This document shows positions 19,844 through 28,785 of a stretch of 64,000 bases of DNA, one piece after another (position 1 is the stretch's first letter; every line of letters starts with the position of its first letter). The DNA lies in contig NZ_CP090364.1 in NCBI RefSeq assembly GCF_021432065.1, positions 1,254,601 to 1,318,600 on the forward strand, written 5' to 3'. The stretch comes from Photobacterium sp. TLY01 (GTDB lineage: Bacteria; Pseudomonadota; Gammaproteobacteria; Enterobacterales; Vibrionaceae). A program made the translations under genes and the position numbers. Below the pieces are notes generated by a model that saw nothing but the letters and a program-made list of their open reading frames with translations, was not told the DNA's origin and made no database searches.

Positions 19844-19864
19844 TTACGCAGAGAATGATGAACC

Positions 19865-19903
19865 AACAGCCCCCGCCTCCTGTGATGCGGGGGCTGTTTT
19901 TAT
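19865..19903 (+). terminator. Terminator of htpX
   Basis: Twelve-base stem AACAGCCCCCGC / GCGGGGGCTGTT, ten-base loop and T5 tail. The T tail overlaps the stop codon of the convergent sugar dehydrogenase gene. Confidence 0.93.
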
Positions 19904-21030
19904 TTGGGCACAATACGGTACAGGTTGCCGTTGTCCGTACCGAAATAGATCATCCCGTTTTCACTTTGCGCCAGTGAGCGAACTCTTTCATTCAAGGCTT
20001 CGAACAGTCGCTCTTCCTTCACTGGCGTTCCCTGCGCATTCAGGGCGATACGATTGAGGTGCTGTAACACCAGTGCACCGGCAAACAGATGACCTTGCCA
20101 GGCCGGAAAAGCGTTGCCCTGATAAATCATCAGGCTGCCGGGTGCAATGGAAGGGACATAGACTTTTTTCGGCGATTCAATACCGGCTTTTTCTTTCGAC
20201 TCGCCGACATCCAACGGCCCCCAGTACTCTTTACCGTGTGAGGTCACTGGCCAGCCGTAATTGCGTCCCGGCAGGATCAGGTTGATTTCATCACCGCCCC
20301 GCGGGCCATGTTCAATTTCCCATAATCGGTTGGTCTCTGTATCAAATGCGATGCCTTGCGGATTGCGGTGACCATAGCTCCAGATCTCTGCTGATGCGCC
20401 AGACTGGCCATAAAAGGGATTATCTTTTGGTACTGAGCCATCAAGATTTAAACGTAATATCGAAGCGGCATGATTGGTCAGGTCCTGCCCGTTTGGGCGG
20501 TTTCCTCTGTCACCGACAGAGAAAAACACATGGCCTTTCATATCAAAGGCGATTCGGCTGCCATAGTGTTTACTGGCGTCACTGTGTGAACGGGAAACCA
20601 GCAAATCCTGCCAGTCGGTAAGTGTCTGGCCTGACAATCTGGCTCTTGCCAGTGTGGTGGCGCTGCCGTTGTTGACCGGTTTGCTGTAGGTAAAATATAG
20701 CCAGCCGTCTGCCATCGGATCGGGAGACAGGAGGACATCCAGTAAACCACCCTGACCCCGGGTATATATCTCGGGTAAACCACTCAGGGCGCTTTGTTGG
20801 CCTGAGCGGGTATCGACCAGTACCGCCTTTCCCTCACGCAGTGTAATAAGCAGTGTTGTTGGGTCAATAAAGGTCATTCCCCAGGGAACTGACAGGCCGT
20901 CAGTCACTTTTTCAAGCTGATAATCCATGCCTTCACTGGAACCGGTACTGACAATGCTGGGCGCGGATGCCACTGAAAAAGACAATGTGCTTAACAATGT
21001 ACCGATGAAGGCAAGGTGTTTGAATCTCAT
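19900..21030 (-). CDS. PQQ-dependent soluble aldose/sorbosone dehydrogenase (YliI/Asd type)
   Basis: Periplasmic six-bladed beta-propeller of the glucose/sorbosone dehydrogenase family, which oxidises aldoses with PQQ. A signal peptide of about 23 residues ends SVASA. Family motifs: VPWGMTFIDP, GGLLDVLLSPD, YGSRIAFDMKG, YGHRNPQGIAFD, EIEHGPRGGDEIN, NYGWPVTSHGKEY and the C-terminal IYFGTDNGNLYRI. 376 residues, similar to E. coli YliI (371). No PQQ synthesis gene is near; a second PQQ-type enzyme is found at 44032-46371. Natural substrate unknown. Confidence 0.88.
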   Translation of the reverse strand: MRFKHLAFIGTLLSTLSFSVASAPSIVSTGSSEGMDYQLEKVTDGLSVPWGMTFIDPTTLLITLREGKAVLVDTRSGQQSALSGLPEIYTRGQGGLLDVLLSPDPMADGWLYFTYSKPVNNGSATTLARARLSGQTLTDWQDLLVSRSHSDASKHYGSRIAFDMKGHVFFSVGDRGNRPNGQDLTNHAASILRLNLDGSVPKDNPFYGQSGASAEIWSYGHRNPQGIAFDTETNRLWEIEHGPRGGDEINLILPGRNYGWPVTSHGKEYWGPLDVGESKEKAGIESPKKVYVPSIAPGSLMIYQGNAFPAWQGHLFAGALVLQHLNRIALNAQGTPVKEERLFEALNERVRSLAQSENGMIYFGTDNGNLYRIVPK

Positions 21031-21077
21031 GGTATCTTCCTTAATAAAATGATCTTTTCAGTAAGCCTAGTCGATGT

Positions 21078-22541
21078 TTATTCTGAGTTATCAATCAGTG
21101 GTTTGACATGTGCGGCAATCAGCTGTGCCAGCTTTGTGATGCCTGAGTGCCAGTGGGCGTTCTCCTCAAATACCGCGTAGCTCAGCCGCAGGCAATGGCG
21201 GTACTGATCCTGAGTGCAGAACATATTGCCGGGTAACAGGCTGATGCCGGCTGTCAGCGCCTGCTGATACAGCTGATAGCTGTCTGCCTGCTCGGGCAAC
21301 GTCAGCCAGCAGAGAAAACTGCCATCGGGCTGATATAAATGATAGCGGCCAGCCATCCAGGGATAGCTGTCGAGGGCAGCACAAAGGCGTTGGCTGAAAG
21401 CGCGCTGATTGCGCTGATAGTAACGCCTGACTTTACTGAGGTGCGTTCGGTACTTGCCTGTCTTTAAGAACTCAGCCACCGCTGACTGCATCAGATTCAG
21501 ACTGCCCATGTTGTCTGCAAGCAGGCGTTTTTCAATCCGCGGCTGATATTGCCCGGCCAGCATCCAGCCAATACGCAAACGTGAATCCAGTGTTTTGGAC
21601 AATGAATTGCAATAGATCACCCTGTTATCGGAATCCAGACTGTAAATCGCGGGTGGTCGTTTGCTGTAACCCAAGTCGCCAAATACATCATCTTCAATCA
21701 CAGGGATACCCGCGGTGATGCTGAGAAAACGTTCGCGTTCACGGCGTGGCATCACAGCGCCGGTTGGATTATTAAAACTCGGGTTAATCAGAATCGCCGC
21801 GACCGGCCATTGTGCCAGAGCCTGAGACAGATGCGTTAAATCCATCCCGGTTTGCGGGTGAGAAGGGATCTCGACCACTTTCAGACCAAGTGATTCCAGC
21901 AACAGCAGATTGCCGAAATAGCAGGGGGAATCCACGATGACGGTATCGCCCGGTTTGGCCAGCACCTGCAATGCCATACTGATCCCCTGCTGTGCGCCAT
22001 GGGTGATCAGAATCTCATCGGGGGAGGTTGAAATACCCAGCCACTGATTGACAGTCACCAGTTGCTTTCTTAGTTGCTCATCGCCCGGCGGGAGCAAATA
22101 ATGACTTGGCTGATGGGTCTGGTAACGACTGTGGCGGCCAATTTCAGCATAAAGCGAAGCAATCGCAGGAAACTGGGTATTCGGGTGTGCGCCCCCGGTG
22201 GGCAGCAGCGATGATGACGGGGACTGTTGCAAAATCGTTCGGCTTAAGGACAGTAAATCGACAAAACCGGGGGCTTGGATGGCCTGCGGTGTCGGTTGAG
22301 GGACCATTGTGACCCGATAGCCGGAGCGGGGATGCGCTTCAATTTTCTGAGCCGCTTCCAGTTCCTGATACGCGCGTATCATCGTGTTCTTGCTCACCGT
22401 CAGTTGTTCACTTAACTGCCGGATTGAAGGGAGTTTATCGCCCGCCTGATACACACCGCGATCGATTCGCAGTGCCAGCTCCCGGATCACCTGGCGGTAT
22501 TTGGCCTCTGTACTCGGCTGCTCATGCTGCGCTTGTGTCAT
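21078..22541 (-). CDS. MocR-type regulator (GntR winged helix plus aminotransferase fold)
   Basis: PLP-binding transcription factor. The N-terminal GntR helix-turn-helix (IDRGVYQAGDKLPSIRQLSEQLTVSKNTMIRAY) is fused to an aminotransferase class I domain with INPSFNNPTGAVMPRRER and the PLP lysine in CNSLSKTLDSRLRIGW. 487 residues, usual for MocR. It is divergent from an EamA exporter with starts about 100 bases apart, so it probably controls that gene in response to an amino acid or vitamin B6 compound. The effector is not evident from sequence. Confidence 0.9.
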   Translation of the reverse strand: MTQAQHEQPSTEAKYRQVIRELALRIDRGVYQAGDKLPSIRQLSEQLTVSKNTMIRAYQELEAAQKIEAHPRSGYRVTMVPQPTPQAIQAPGFVDLLSLSRTILQQSPSSSLLPTGGAHPNTQFPAIASLYAEIGRHSRYQTHQPSHYLLPPGDEQLRKQLVTVNQWLGISTSPDEILITHGAQQGISMALQVLAKPGDTVIVDSPCYFGNLLLLESLGLKVVEIPSHPQTGMDLTHLSQALAQWPVAAILINPSFNNPTGAVMPRRERERFLSITAGIPVIEDDVFGDLGYSKRPPAIYSLDSDNRVIYCNSLSKTLDSRLRIGWMLAGQYQPRIEKRLLADNMGSLNLMQSAVAEFLKTGKYRTHLSKVRRYYQRNQRAFSQRLCAALDSYPWMAGRYHLYQPDGSFLCWLTLPEQADSYQLYQQALTAGISLLPGNMFCTQDQYRHCLRLSYAVFEENAHWHSGITKLAQLIAAHVKPLIDNSE

Positions 22542-22638
22542 CTGTACCCTAAAGAAATCACAAAACTGTCACTTTCGACTTTTTCTGTACCCAACTAGAG
22601 TAGTGGAAAATCATGATAATCACCAGAAGGACGTCTCA

Positions 22639-23547
22639 GTGGCTCGGTTTATTCCTTTCATATTTGTGATGCTGTGGAGCACCGGCTTTATCGGCGCCCG
22701 TTTTGGTCTGCCGTATGCGGAACCTGCAACCTTTCTCTTTATACGCATGGCACTCAATATTCTGATTTTTATGGTGTTGTTGTACCTGCTGAACGGCCAG
22801 CTTCCGACCGGTCGCGCGCGGCTGCACAGCATGGTCGCGGGTGTACTGATTCATGGTTTTTATCTGGGTGGTACCTATTACGGCATTTATCTGGGCATGC
22901 CCGCGGGCCTGTGCGCCTTATTGGTTGGATTACAGCCGGTACTGACGGCAGTCTTGTTAGTCGCAATGGGGCAGGAGCGGCTGGCACTGTCCCAGTGGCT
23001 GGGATTGGTTGTGGGGCTGATGGGCATTACTCTGGTACTGCAAGGCAATATGAGCTGGCAGCAGGAAGATCATAAAGTGGCCGCCTATCTGTGTGCCGCG
23101 ATTGCTTTGCTCGGGATTACGCTCGGTACCCTGTATCAAAAGCGTTTCTGCCAGCAGGTTGATCTGGTGGGTGGCTCGGTTTATCAATACCTGATGGCTG
23201 CGCTACTGTTCGCGCCGGTGATGATGACGATGGAAACCATGCAGGTGGAATGGAACCTGACATTCACCCTGACCCTGGCCTGGCTGGTACTCGGTGTGTC
23301 CGTGACTGCTGTATGGTTGCTGCTTTACATGGTGAGACACGGTGAAGCATCGAAAGTCGCCTCAACCTTTTATCTGGTGCCGCCAGTGACTGCGCTGGAA
23401 GCCTGGCTGGCATTTAATGAAATCTTTGATGCGATGAGTGCGGTCGGTTTCATGCTGGCTGCGATGGCCGTTTATCTGGTGATGCGAAAACCTAAAGCAG
23501 CGCAACCACAGGAAAAAGCGTTGACCTCTGTCCAACAGGAAAGTTAA
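22639..23547 (+). CDS. EamA/DMT-family metabolite exporter
   Basis: Inner-membrane transporter with ten hydrophobic segments in two EamA repeats (first beginning FIPFIFVMLWSTGFIGARFGLPYAEP, second around AYLCAAIALLGITLGTLYQKRF). These proteins usually export amino acids or related metabolites. The start is GTG at 22639, with AAGGA seven bases upstream; the open frame extends back to 22501 inside the divergent regulator gene, which is not credible. 302 residues, normal for the family. Likely regulated by the divergent MocR protein. Confidence 0.88.
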   Translation: MARFIPFIFVMLWSTGFIGARFGLPYAEPATFLFIRMALNILIFMVLLYLLNGQLPTGRARLHSMVAGVLIHGFYLGGTYYGIYLGMPAGLCALLVGLQPVLTAVLLVAMGQERLALSQWLGLVVGLMGITLVLQGNMSWQQEDHKVAAYLCAAIALLGITLGTLYQKRFCQQVDLVGGSVYQYLMAALLFAPVMMTMETMQVEWNLTFTLTLAWLVLGVSVTAVWLLLYMVRHGEASKVASTFYLVPPVTALEAWLAFNEIFDAMSAVGFMLAAMAVYLVMRKPKAAQPQEKALTSVQQES

Positions 23548-23685
23548 CGGGGCAACAGGAAAGCTAAAGGGCTGAAAAACCAGTCAAAACGAAAATGAAT
23601 GTGTCAGATTGGCGATCAAGTGTGCATTTGATTCTTTGGGGTATTTACAACATGGGATCGGCTGGGTATCATGCGCACCACTTAC

Positions 23686-23776
23686 GGAGAGATGGCTGAG
23701 TGGTTGAAAGCACCGGTCTTGAAAACCGGCATACGTTAATAGCGTATCTAGGGTTCAAATCCCTATCTCTCCGCCA
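23686..23776 (+). tRNA. tRNA-Ser (UGA anticodon)
   Basis: 91 bases including encoded CCA. The acceptor pair GGAGAGA / TCTCTCC closes the molecule; anticodon stem CCGGT / ACCGG carries loop CTTGAAA with anticodon TGA; a long variable arm (around ATACGTTAATAGCGTAT) marks a class II tRNA; the T arm is AGGG-TTCAAAT-CCCT. Discriminator base G at 23773 fits serine. It reads UCA and other UCN codons. Confidence 0.98.
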
Positions 23777-23781
23777 CATTC

Positions 23782-23810
23782 AAAAGCCTCGTCATTAGAC
23801 GGGGCTTTTT
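23782..23810 (+). terminator. Terminator after tRNA-Ser
   Basis: Stem AAAAGCCTCGTC / GACGGGGCTTTT (one G-U pair), loop ATTA, then T. It starts five bases after the tRNA CCA end. Confidence 0.85.
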
Positions 23811-23829
23811 GTATTGAGCTTCAGTGTGC

Positions 23830-23880
23830 GTTGTCCGGGATTTGAGAATCCCGTCATACCTTGTTCTGGCTCCACCACAT
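23830..23880 (+). repeat. tRNA-3'-end-like remnant between two terminators
   Basis: After the first terminator the sequence CTCCACCACATTTAAA resembles the tRNA-Ser 3' end CTCCGCCACATTCAAA, again followed directly by a terminator hairpin. A 7-base stem CGGGATT-TGAG-AATCCCG lies before it, but no acceptor, D or anticodon arm can be folded. It may be the relic of a lost tRNA gene or of an integration event. Confidence 0.35.
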
Positions 23881-23886
23881 TTAAAG

Positions 23887-23915
23887 AAACCGCTGAACTA
23901 TCAGCGGTTTTTTTT
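23887..23915 (+). terminator. Second terminator downstream of tRNA-Ser
   Basis: Perfect ten-base stem AAACCGCTGA / TCAGCGGTTT, loop ACTA, then a T run. Confidence 0.9.
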
Positions 23916-24022
23916 CGTCTGCACTTTGGCCGCACTCTGGCCAGATTGAACTTGAATGCCGCTCATAACCATCTGCAGTGTCAGTTCATTCAGCCATCGC
24001 GGCAGGGGCACTCAGCATTGGA

Positions 24023-24442
24023 TTACCAATGTCCCGTATTTGGCATAGATGCCCAGGGTTCAGCGGCAGGTAAAGCTTCACCTTTTTGCAGTAGCTCGAT
24101 GGAAATGTTGTCCGGAGACCGAATAAACGCCATATGGCCATCACGGGGTGGGCGGTTGATGGTGACGCCCATTGACTGCAAATGCTCGCAGAGCGCGTAA
24201 ATGTCCTCAACTTCATATGCCAGATGGCCAAAGTTCCTGCCTTCTGAATACATTTCAGGATCCCAGTTGTAGGTCAGTTCCAGCTGTGCCTCTGGTTGGT
24301 CAGGTGGCGCCAGAAACAGTAAGGAAAACCGGCCTTCCGGGTAGTCATTACGCTTGATTAAAGTCAATCCAAGGCCATCACAGTAAAAGGCAAGTGATTG
24401 CTCGATGTCTCTGACCCGAACCATGGTATGTAAGTATTTCAT
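24023..24442 (-). CDS. Lactoylglutathione lyase-like VOC protein
   Basis: Glyoxalase I-type protein of the vicinal oxygen chelate superfamily; removes methylglyoxal as its glutathione adduct. The sequence starts [26 protein letters not shown], with metal-ligand positions His5, Glu (QLELTYNW), His ([11 protein letters not shown]) and Glu (SIELLQKG), matching GloA. 139 residues, similar to GloA (135). It lies nine bases downstream of the DJ-1/PfpI gene on the same strand, making a two-gene aldehyde-detoxification unit. A second gloA may exist elsewhere, so no symbol is given. Confidence 0.88.
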   Translation of the reverse strand: MKYLHTMVRVRDIEQSLAFYCDGLGLTLIKRNDYPEGRFSLLFLAPPDQPEAQLELTYNWDPEMYSEGRNFGHLAYEVEDIYALCEHLQSMGVTINRPPRDGHMAFIRSPDNISIELLQKGEALPAAEPWASMPNTGHW

Positions 24443-24451
24443 CGGTTGATC

Positions 24452-25135
24452 TCACTTTGCATTCAGCGCATCAAGCACACTTTGTGCACATGCTTGCGAA
24501 GAATTCGGGTTCTGACCTGTGATCAGTAAGCCATCCGTAACGACGTGACTCTGCCAGTTGTCTTTTTTCACATACAGGCCCCCGTTAGCTTTGAGCATAT
24601 CTTCTACAAGGAAAGGAACAATATCGGTCAATTCAACCGCTGCCTCTTCTTCATTAGAAAATCCGGTGACACGTTTTCCGGAGACTAAAGGTTCTCCCTG
24701 CGTATTGCGGGTGGACTTGAATACGGCAGGTCCGTGACAGACTGCGCCAACAGGCTTGCCCTGCGCGTAAAACTGCTCAATCAGTGCGATGGAATCCTTG
24801 TCATCTGCCAGATCCCACAGTGGTCCGTGCCCCCCAGGGTAGAAAACGGCATCAAATTCAGACGCATCCATTTCAGCCAGTTTGAACGTGTGTGACAGAG
24901 CAGACTGGAGCACCTGATCTGAAGCGTAGCGACGTGTACTGTCTACGGCAGAACTTTCGTCCTGACTGCGTGGATCAATGGGCGGTAATCCACCTTTGGG
25001 AGATGCCAGAGTGATCTCGGCCCCTGCATCGGCCAGCGTGTAATAAGGTGTGGTGAATTCCTCCAACCAGAAGCCAGTCTGATGGTCGGTGTCGCCGAGT
25101 TTGTCGTGTGAGGTCAGAATCATTAAAACTTTCAC
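24452..25135 (-). CDS. DJ-1/PfpI-family protein (Hsp31/glyoxalase III-like)
   Basis: 227-residue member of the DJ-1 superfamily. The nucleophile elbow Cys is in AVCHGPAVFK, with the family motifs TPYYTLADAGAEITLASPKGG, YPGGHGPLWDLADD and GLLITGQNPNSS. Related proteins convert methylglyoxal to lactate without cofactors or act as chaperone/deglycase. First gene of the pair with the glyoxalase gene; divergent from a LysR regulator starting 95 bases away, which probably controls both. The ATG at 25135 is preceded by AGGAGT on the minus strand. Confidence 0.9.
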   Translation of the reverse strand: MKVLMILTSHDKLGDTDHQTGFWLEEFTTPYYTLADAGAEITLASPKGGLPPIDPRSQDESSAVDSTRRYASDQVLQSALSHTFKLAEMDASEFDAVFYPGGHGPLWDLADDKDSIALIEQFYAQGKPVGAVCHGPAVFKSTRNTQGEPLVSGKRVTGFSNEEEAAVELTDIVPFLVEDMLKANGGLYVKKDNWQSHVVTDGLLITGQNPNSSQACAQSVLDALNAK

Positions 25136-25230
25136 AATGTACTCCTGTTTGTTCTCTTTGATTGTTGGTGAGAATAAGCGTCACCGTGATATTCTTGAAT
25201 TCTAAAAAATTGATAATTGATATCCAAATT

Positions 25231-26139
25231 ATGAATATCTATCAGAAAGACCTGAATTTGCTGGTGATTTTCCACATCCTTTATCAGGAAAGGAATGCGA
25301 CTCGTGCATCTGAACGTCTGACTCTGAGTCAGCCTGCTCTGAGCCATAAGCTGAACAAACTCCGGTATGAATTTGATGATCCTCTTTTTGTCAAAGCGCC
25401 AAGAGGATTAACGCCAACGCCGAAAGCCCATGCGATTGCACCTGAAATTCGCCGTTTAATGAATGGCCTGGAGCAGTTTTACAGTGAGCTGGACACGGAA
25501 GATTTTTTGTCCCGGAGAGACAAGGTATACATTTACTCAACCGATTATATGGAACAGAAGTTGTTTGCCCGCCTGATTCCACATGTCCAGAAGCACGCCC
25601 CACAGTTAACCTTAGTGACCCACAATACCGGGAGCAAGCTGCCCAGAGCAGAATTGGAAAATGGTCAGTGCGATATTGCGATTGCAGGCTTTTATACCCA
25701 GTTACCGGATACATTCCGGCAGCAGAAAGTCGCCAGCGAGAAATTTGCCGTACTTGCGAATCGAAATCACAGCCGGATAGGGCAGGAGCTTGATCTTGAA
25801 ACTTACTTAAGCTGCCAGCATATTGTGACAACCCTGACAGGCGATCTGCATGGCAATGTTGATCGCGGACTGGAAAAACTGGGGTTACGCCGTCAGGTTG
25901 TTGCGGGTGTGTCGAGTTTTTTATCCCCAGCCCGTATTATCCGGCACAGTGATCTGATCGTGACCTGCCTGGCATCACTGGCAAAAGAGGCAGCTCAGCT
26001 TGATGACGGTCTGGAGATCTATCCCGTCCCCTTCGAGCTACCAGGTGTTGATATTTTTCAGTTTTGGCATGAACGGACACATGCCGATCCCTTACGCCGT
26101 TGGCTGAGAGAGCAAATACGAGCTTTTCTGAGTGATTAA
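25231..26139 (+). CDS. LysR-family regulator, divergent from the detoxification pair
   Basis: Transcription factor with an N-terminal LysR helix-turn-helix (LNLLVIFHILYQERNATRASERLTLSQPALSHKLNKLR) and a periplasmic-binding-like effector domain. 302 residues from the ATG at 25231; an upstream frame to 25162 begins inside the presumed promoter and is rejected. No strong ribosome site is visible. The AT-rich intergenic region contains ATTGATAATTGATAT, a possible target. It most likely responds to an electrophile and activates the glyoxalase/DJ-1 genes; this is inferred from gene order only. Confidence 0.88.
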   Translation: MNIYQKDLNLLVIFHILYQERNATRASERLTLSQPALSHKLNKLRYEFDDPLFVKAPRGLTPTPKAHAIAPEIRRLMNGLEQFYSELDTEDFLSRRDKVYIYSTDYMEQKLFARLIPHVQKHAPQLTLVTHNTGSKLPRAELENGQCDIAIAGFYTQLPDTFRQQKVASEKFAVLANRNHSRIGQELDLETYLSCQHIVTTLTGDLHGNVDRGLEKLGLRRQVVAGVSSFLSPARIIRHSDLIVTCLASLAKEAAQLDDGLEIYPVPFELPGVDIFQFWHERTHADPLRRWLREQIRAFLSD

Positions 26140-26226
26140 CAAAGGTATTTTGCAAGCTGTAGCATTTCTGATGACGTCGTTCCGTATAGTTGGTTGCACA
26201 TGAACCTTGGCAACGATAGCGTTGGA

Positions 26227-27129
26227 TTAGCTGTCCGTACGGTGACAACGCTTTATCTCCTGAATCAGTGCCTTGGCCAGGGGTGATGCTGAGTTATTTT
26301 TTAACGTGATCAGCATGACCGGGATTTGGTAGGTGTATTTCTCGGGCAAGATAGGTTGGATCAGCCCCTTGCTGACCCAAGCGCTGGCGTAGTGCTCGGG
26401 CAGGTAGCCGATAAAGGCGCCGGATAAAATCAAATGCGCAATCCCTTCATCGTGATAGGCGATGGCCGTGTTCTGATAATTCAGGGCGTCGTTGCGGGTT
26501 TCTTTATCCCGCATATAGTTACTGGTGATCACTTCTGCTTGTTGCAGCAGCGTGTTGATCTCCGAAGGGTGGCAGTCGAACAGCGGGTGGCCTTTGCCGC
26601 AATACAGATAGTTCGTTTCATTGTGCAAGGGGAAATAGTCGAGCCCCCTGAGCGGATGACGACTGACGCCGATTCCGACCAGCGAGCGGCCATTCACTAC
26701 GGAGGTTTCGACTTCGCGCGCTTCACAGACATTGATGTCGAACTGTAAGCTATTACTTCTGCTTTTTAATCCGGCAATTACCTGGGCGACCCGGCAGCGT
26801 GGATCGTTGACTAAGGTATCGATCATGGCAATCGTGACCCGGCCGGACAGTTCGTTTTTAGAACTCGCCACTGTGGCGGCAAAGGCTTCGCATTGCTGGA
26901 GTAATTCCAGCGAGGCCTGATAGGTCACACGGCCGGCTTCTGTGACCTCAAAGCCGCTCCGGCCACGTTTGCAAAGCGTAATCCCAAGGCGCACTTCCAA
27001 ATCGGATAAGTGAGAACTGATGGTTGAGCGACCGATATTTAAACGGGATTCCGCCGCCGACAAACCGCCGCACTCGACGATAGCCACGAATATTCTCAGC
27101 ATCCGTAAATCAACATCTTGAATCTGCAT
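26227..27129 (-). CDS. LysR-family regulator, divergent from hutH
   Basis: 300-residue LysR protein; HTH seen as LSAAESRLNIGRSTISSHLSDLEVRLG. The chosen start is ATG at 27129 with AGAGAG upstream on the minus strand; a GTG two codons earlier is possible. It is divergent from hutH with about 150 bases between starts, so it is the probable regulator of histidine degradation here. That differs from the usual HutC (GntR-type) repressor. The inducer would be urocanate or histidine by analogy, but the sequence does not show this. Confidence 0.87.
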   Translation of the reverse strand: MQIQDVDLRMLRIFVAIVECGGLSAAESRLNIGRSTISSHLSDLEVRLGITLCKRGRSGFEVTEAGRVTYQASLELLQQCEAFAATVASSKNELSGRVTIAMIDTLVNDPRCRVAQVIAGLKSRSNSLQFDINVCEAREVETSVVNGRSLVGIGVSRHPLRGLDYFPLHNETNYLYCGKGHPLFDCHPSEINTLLQQAEVITSNYMRDKETRNDALNYQNTAIAYHDEGIAHLILSGAFIGYLPEHYASAWVSKGLIQPILPEKYTYQIPVMLITLKNNSASPLAKALIQEIKRCHRTDS

Positions 27130-27279
27130 GGTCACTCTCTGTCAGTGTGAATTATTGGTTCGATAAATCCGGAATAAACTACGAACATTATGCTTTTATA
27201 AAACTTACAGGGCAAGCTAGCATTGTCTTATAGAAGCAATCTGATACAGAGATATCAGTCAGTCAGGAGAACAAAAAAG

Positions 27280-28770
27280 ATGTTTAGATACGGTGTTGAC
27301 CAACTCAATCTGGATATTGTAAACGGCATCGCGGATGGCAGTATCAAAGCGGAACTCTGTGAAGCTGCTTTAGATAAAATCAATGCAAGCCGTCGTAATG
27401 TGGACATCATTGCCGCCTCAGACAAGGCGGTGTACGGCATCAATACCGGATTCGGCCCGCTGTGTGATACGCAAATCTCACCGGAAGAAACGCATCTTTT
27501 ACAAAAAAACCTCCTGATTACCCATGCGGTGGGTGTGGGTGAGCCGATCGCGAAATCCATCTCAAAACTGATGCTGATCACCAAGGTACATGCCTTAAGT
27601 CAGGGTTACTCGGGTATTCGTCTGGAAGTTGTTCAGCGTATGCTGGCGTTCCTCGAAAAGGATCTGATCCCTGTTGTGCCGGAGCAAGGCTCTGTTGGCG
27701 CATCAGGCGACCTGGCACCGCTGTCTCACCTGTTTTTGCCCCTGATCGGTGAAGGTGAGTTCTGGCAAGGCGACAACATCGTGCCAGCCGCACAAGCGCT
27801 GCGTGACAACGGCTTAGCGCCGCTTGAGCTGCATGCCAAAGAAGGTCTGGCGCTGATCAACGGCACCCAGTTCATTCTGTCTCATGCCATTACCGCACTC
27901 ACCAAAATGCGTTATCTGCTTGATTTAGCGGATCTGGCTGGTGCGATGAGTATTGAGGGCATGCAGGGCAGTGGTTCACCTTTCAGAGAAGAGCTGCACC
28001 TGACGCGTGCTTTTGCCGGCAACATTGAAGTCGCCGCCCGGATGAGACGTTTCTTCAAAGACTCCCAAAACATGGCTTCACATGCTGATTGTGTTCGCGT
28101 GCAAGACCCGTATTCACTGCGCTGTATTCCACAGGTGCATGGTGCGTCGCGCAATGCCTTCAATCACCTGAAAGAACTGGCTGAAATTGAAATGAACTCA
28201 GTGACGGATAACCCGATTGTGATCAGTTCTGAAGAAGCCATTTCTGGTGGTAGTTTCCATGGTCAACCGCTGGCCATGGTGCTGGATTATGCATCGATTG
28301 CTGCCGCGGAACTGGGTAATATTGCAGACCGTCGTTGCTACCTGCTGCTGGAAGGTCTACACGGCCTGCCGCGTCTGTTGACGTCATCCGGTGGCCTGAA
28401 CTCAGGCATGATGATCCCGCAATACGTGACCGCGGCGCTGGTGACCGAAAATAAATCACTCTGTTTCCCGCCATCTGCCGACAGCGTGCCGACCTCAATG
28501 GGGCAGGAAGATCACGTGTCTATGGGCAGTATCTCGGGCAGAAAACTGAATCAGATTCTAGGGAACCTGGAAAAGATCTTAGCCATTGAGCTGATGTATG
28601 CCGCACAAGCGATTGAGTTCAGACGTCCGAATCGCTGTTCTGATCTAATTGAAGAAAACTTTACGATGATTCGTGAGAAAGTGGCCAAGCTGGAAGAAGA
28701 CCGCCTGCTGAAGCCAGACATCGACGCCATGATCGCACTGGTGAAAACACAAGCGTTTAAAGTGAACTAA
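27280..28770 (+). CDS. hutH: Histidine ammonia-lyase
   Basis: Deaminates histidine to urocanate. The MIO prosthetic group forms from Ala141-Ser142-Gly143 in the motif GSVGASGDLAPLSHL, which is intact; the substrate-binding YGINTGFGPL is present near residue 50. 496 residues, within the range of the family (about 500). The start is ATG at 27280, with AGGAGA seven bases or so upstream; an open frame from 27223 lacks a ribosome site. It is 15 bases before hutU in an operon and divergent from a LysR gene. Confidence 0.95.
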   Translation: MFRYGVDQLNLDIVNGIADGSIKAELCEAALDKINASRRNVDIIAASDKAVYGINTGFGPLCDTQISPEETHLLQKNLLITHAVGVGEPIAKSISKLMLITKVHALSQGYSGIRLEVVQRMLAFLEKDLIPVVPEQGSVGASGDLAPLSHLFLPLIGEGEFWQGDNIVPAAQALRDNGLAPLELHAKEGLALINGTQFILSHAITALTKMRYLLDLADLAGAMSIEGMQGSGSPFREELHLTRAFAGNIEVAARMRRFFKDSQNMASHADCVRVQDPYSLRCIPQVHGASRNAFNHLKELAEIEMNSVTDNPIVISSEEAISGGSFHGQPLAMVLDYASIAAAELGNIADRRCYLLLEGLHGLPRLLTSSGGLNSGMMIPQYVTAALVTENKSLCFPPSADSVPTSMGQEDHVSMGSISGRKLNQILGNLEKILAIELMYAAQAIEFRRPNRCSDLIEENFTMIREKVAKLEEDRLLKPDIDAMIALVKTQAFKVN

Positions 28771-28785
28771 AGGGAGCCTGTAAGA

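Larger units (their letters stand above)
23548..24022. other. Region holding tRNA-Ser and two terminators
   Basis: Between the EamA gene and the glyoxalase gene. It contains tRNA-Ser (23686-23776), two hairpin terminators and a short tRNA-end-like remnant, each described separately. The segment 23916-24022 shows nothing I can assign. Confidence 0.7.

Noticed and set aside
23686-26139. A genomic island at tRNA-Ser
   Set aside because: No integrase, direct repeat of the tRNA end of useful length, or foreign-looking gene block follows; downstream genes look ordinary in composition.
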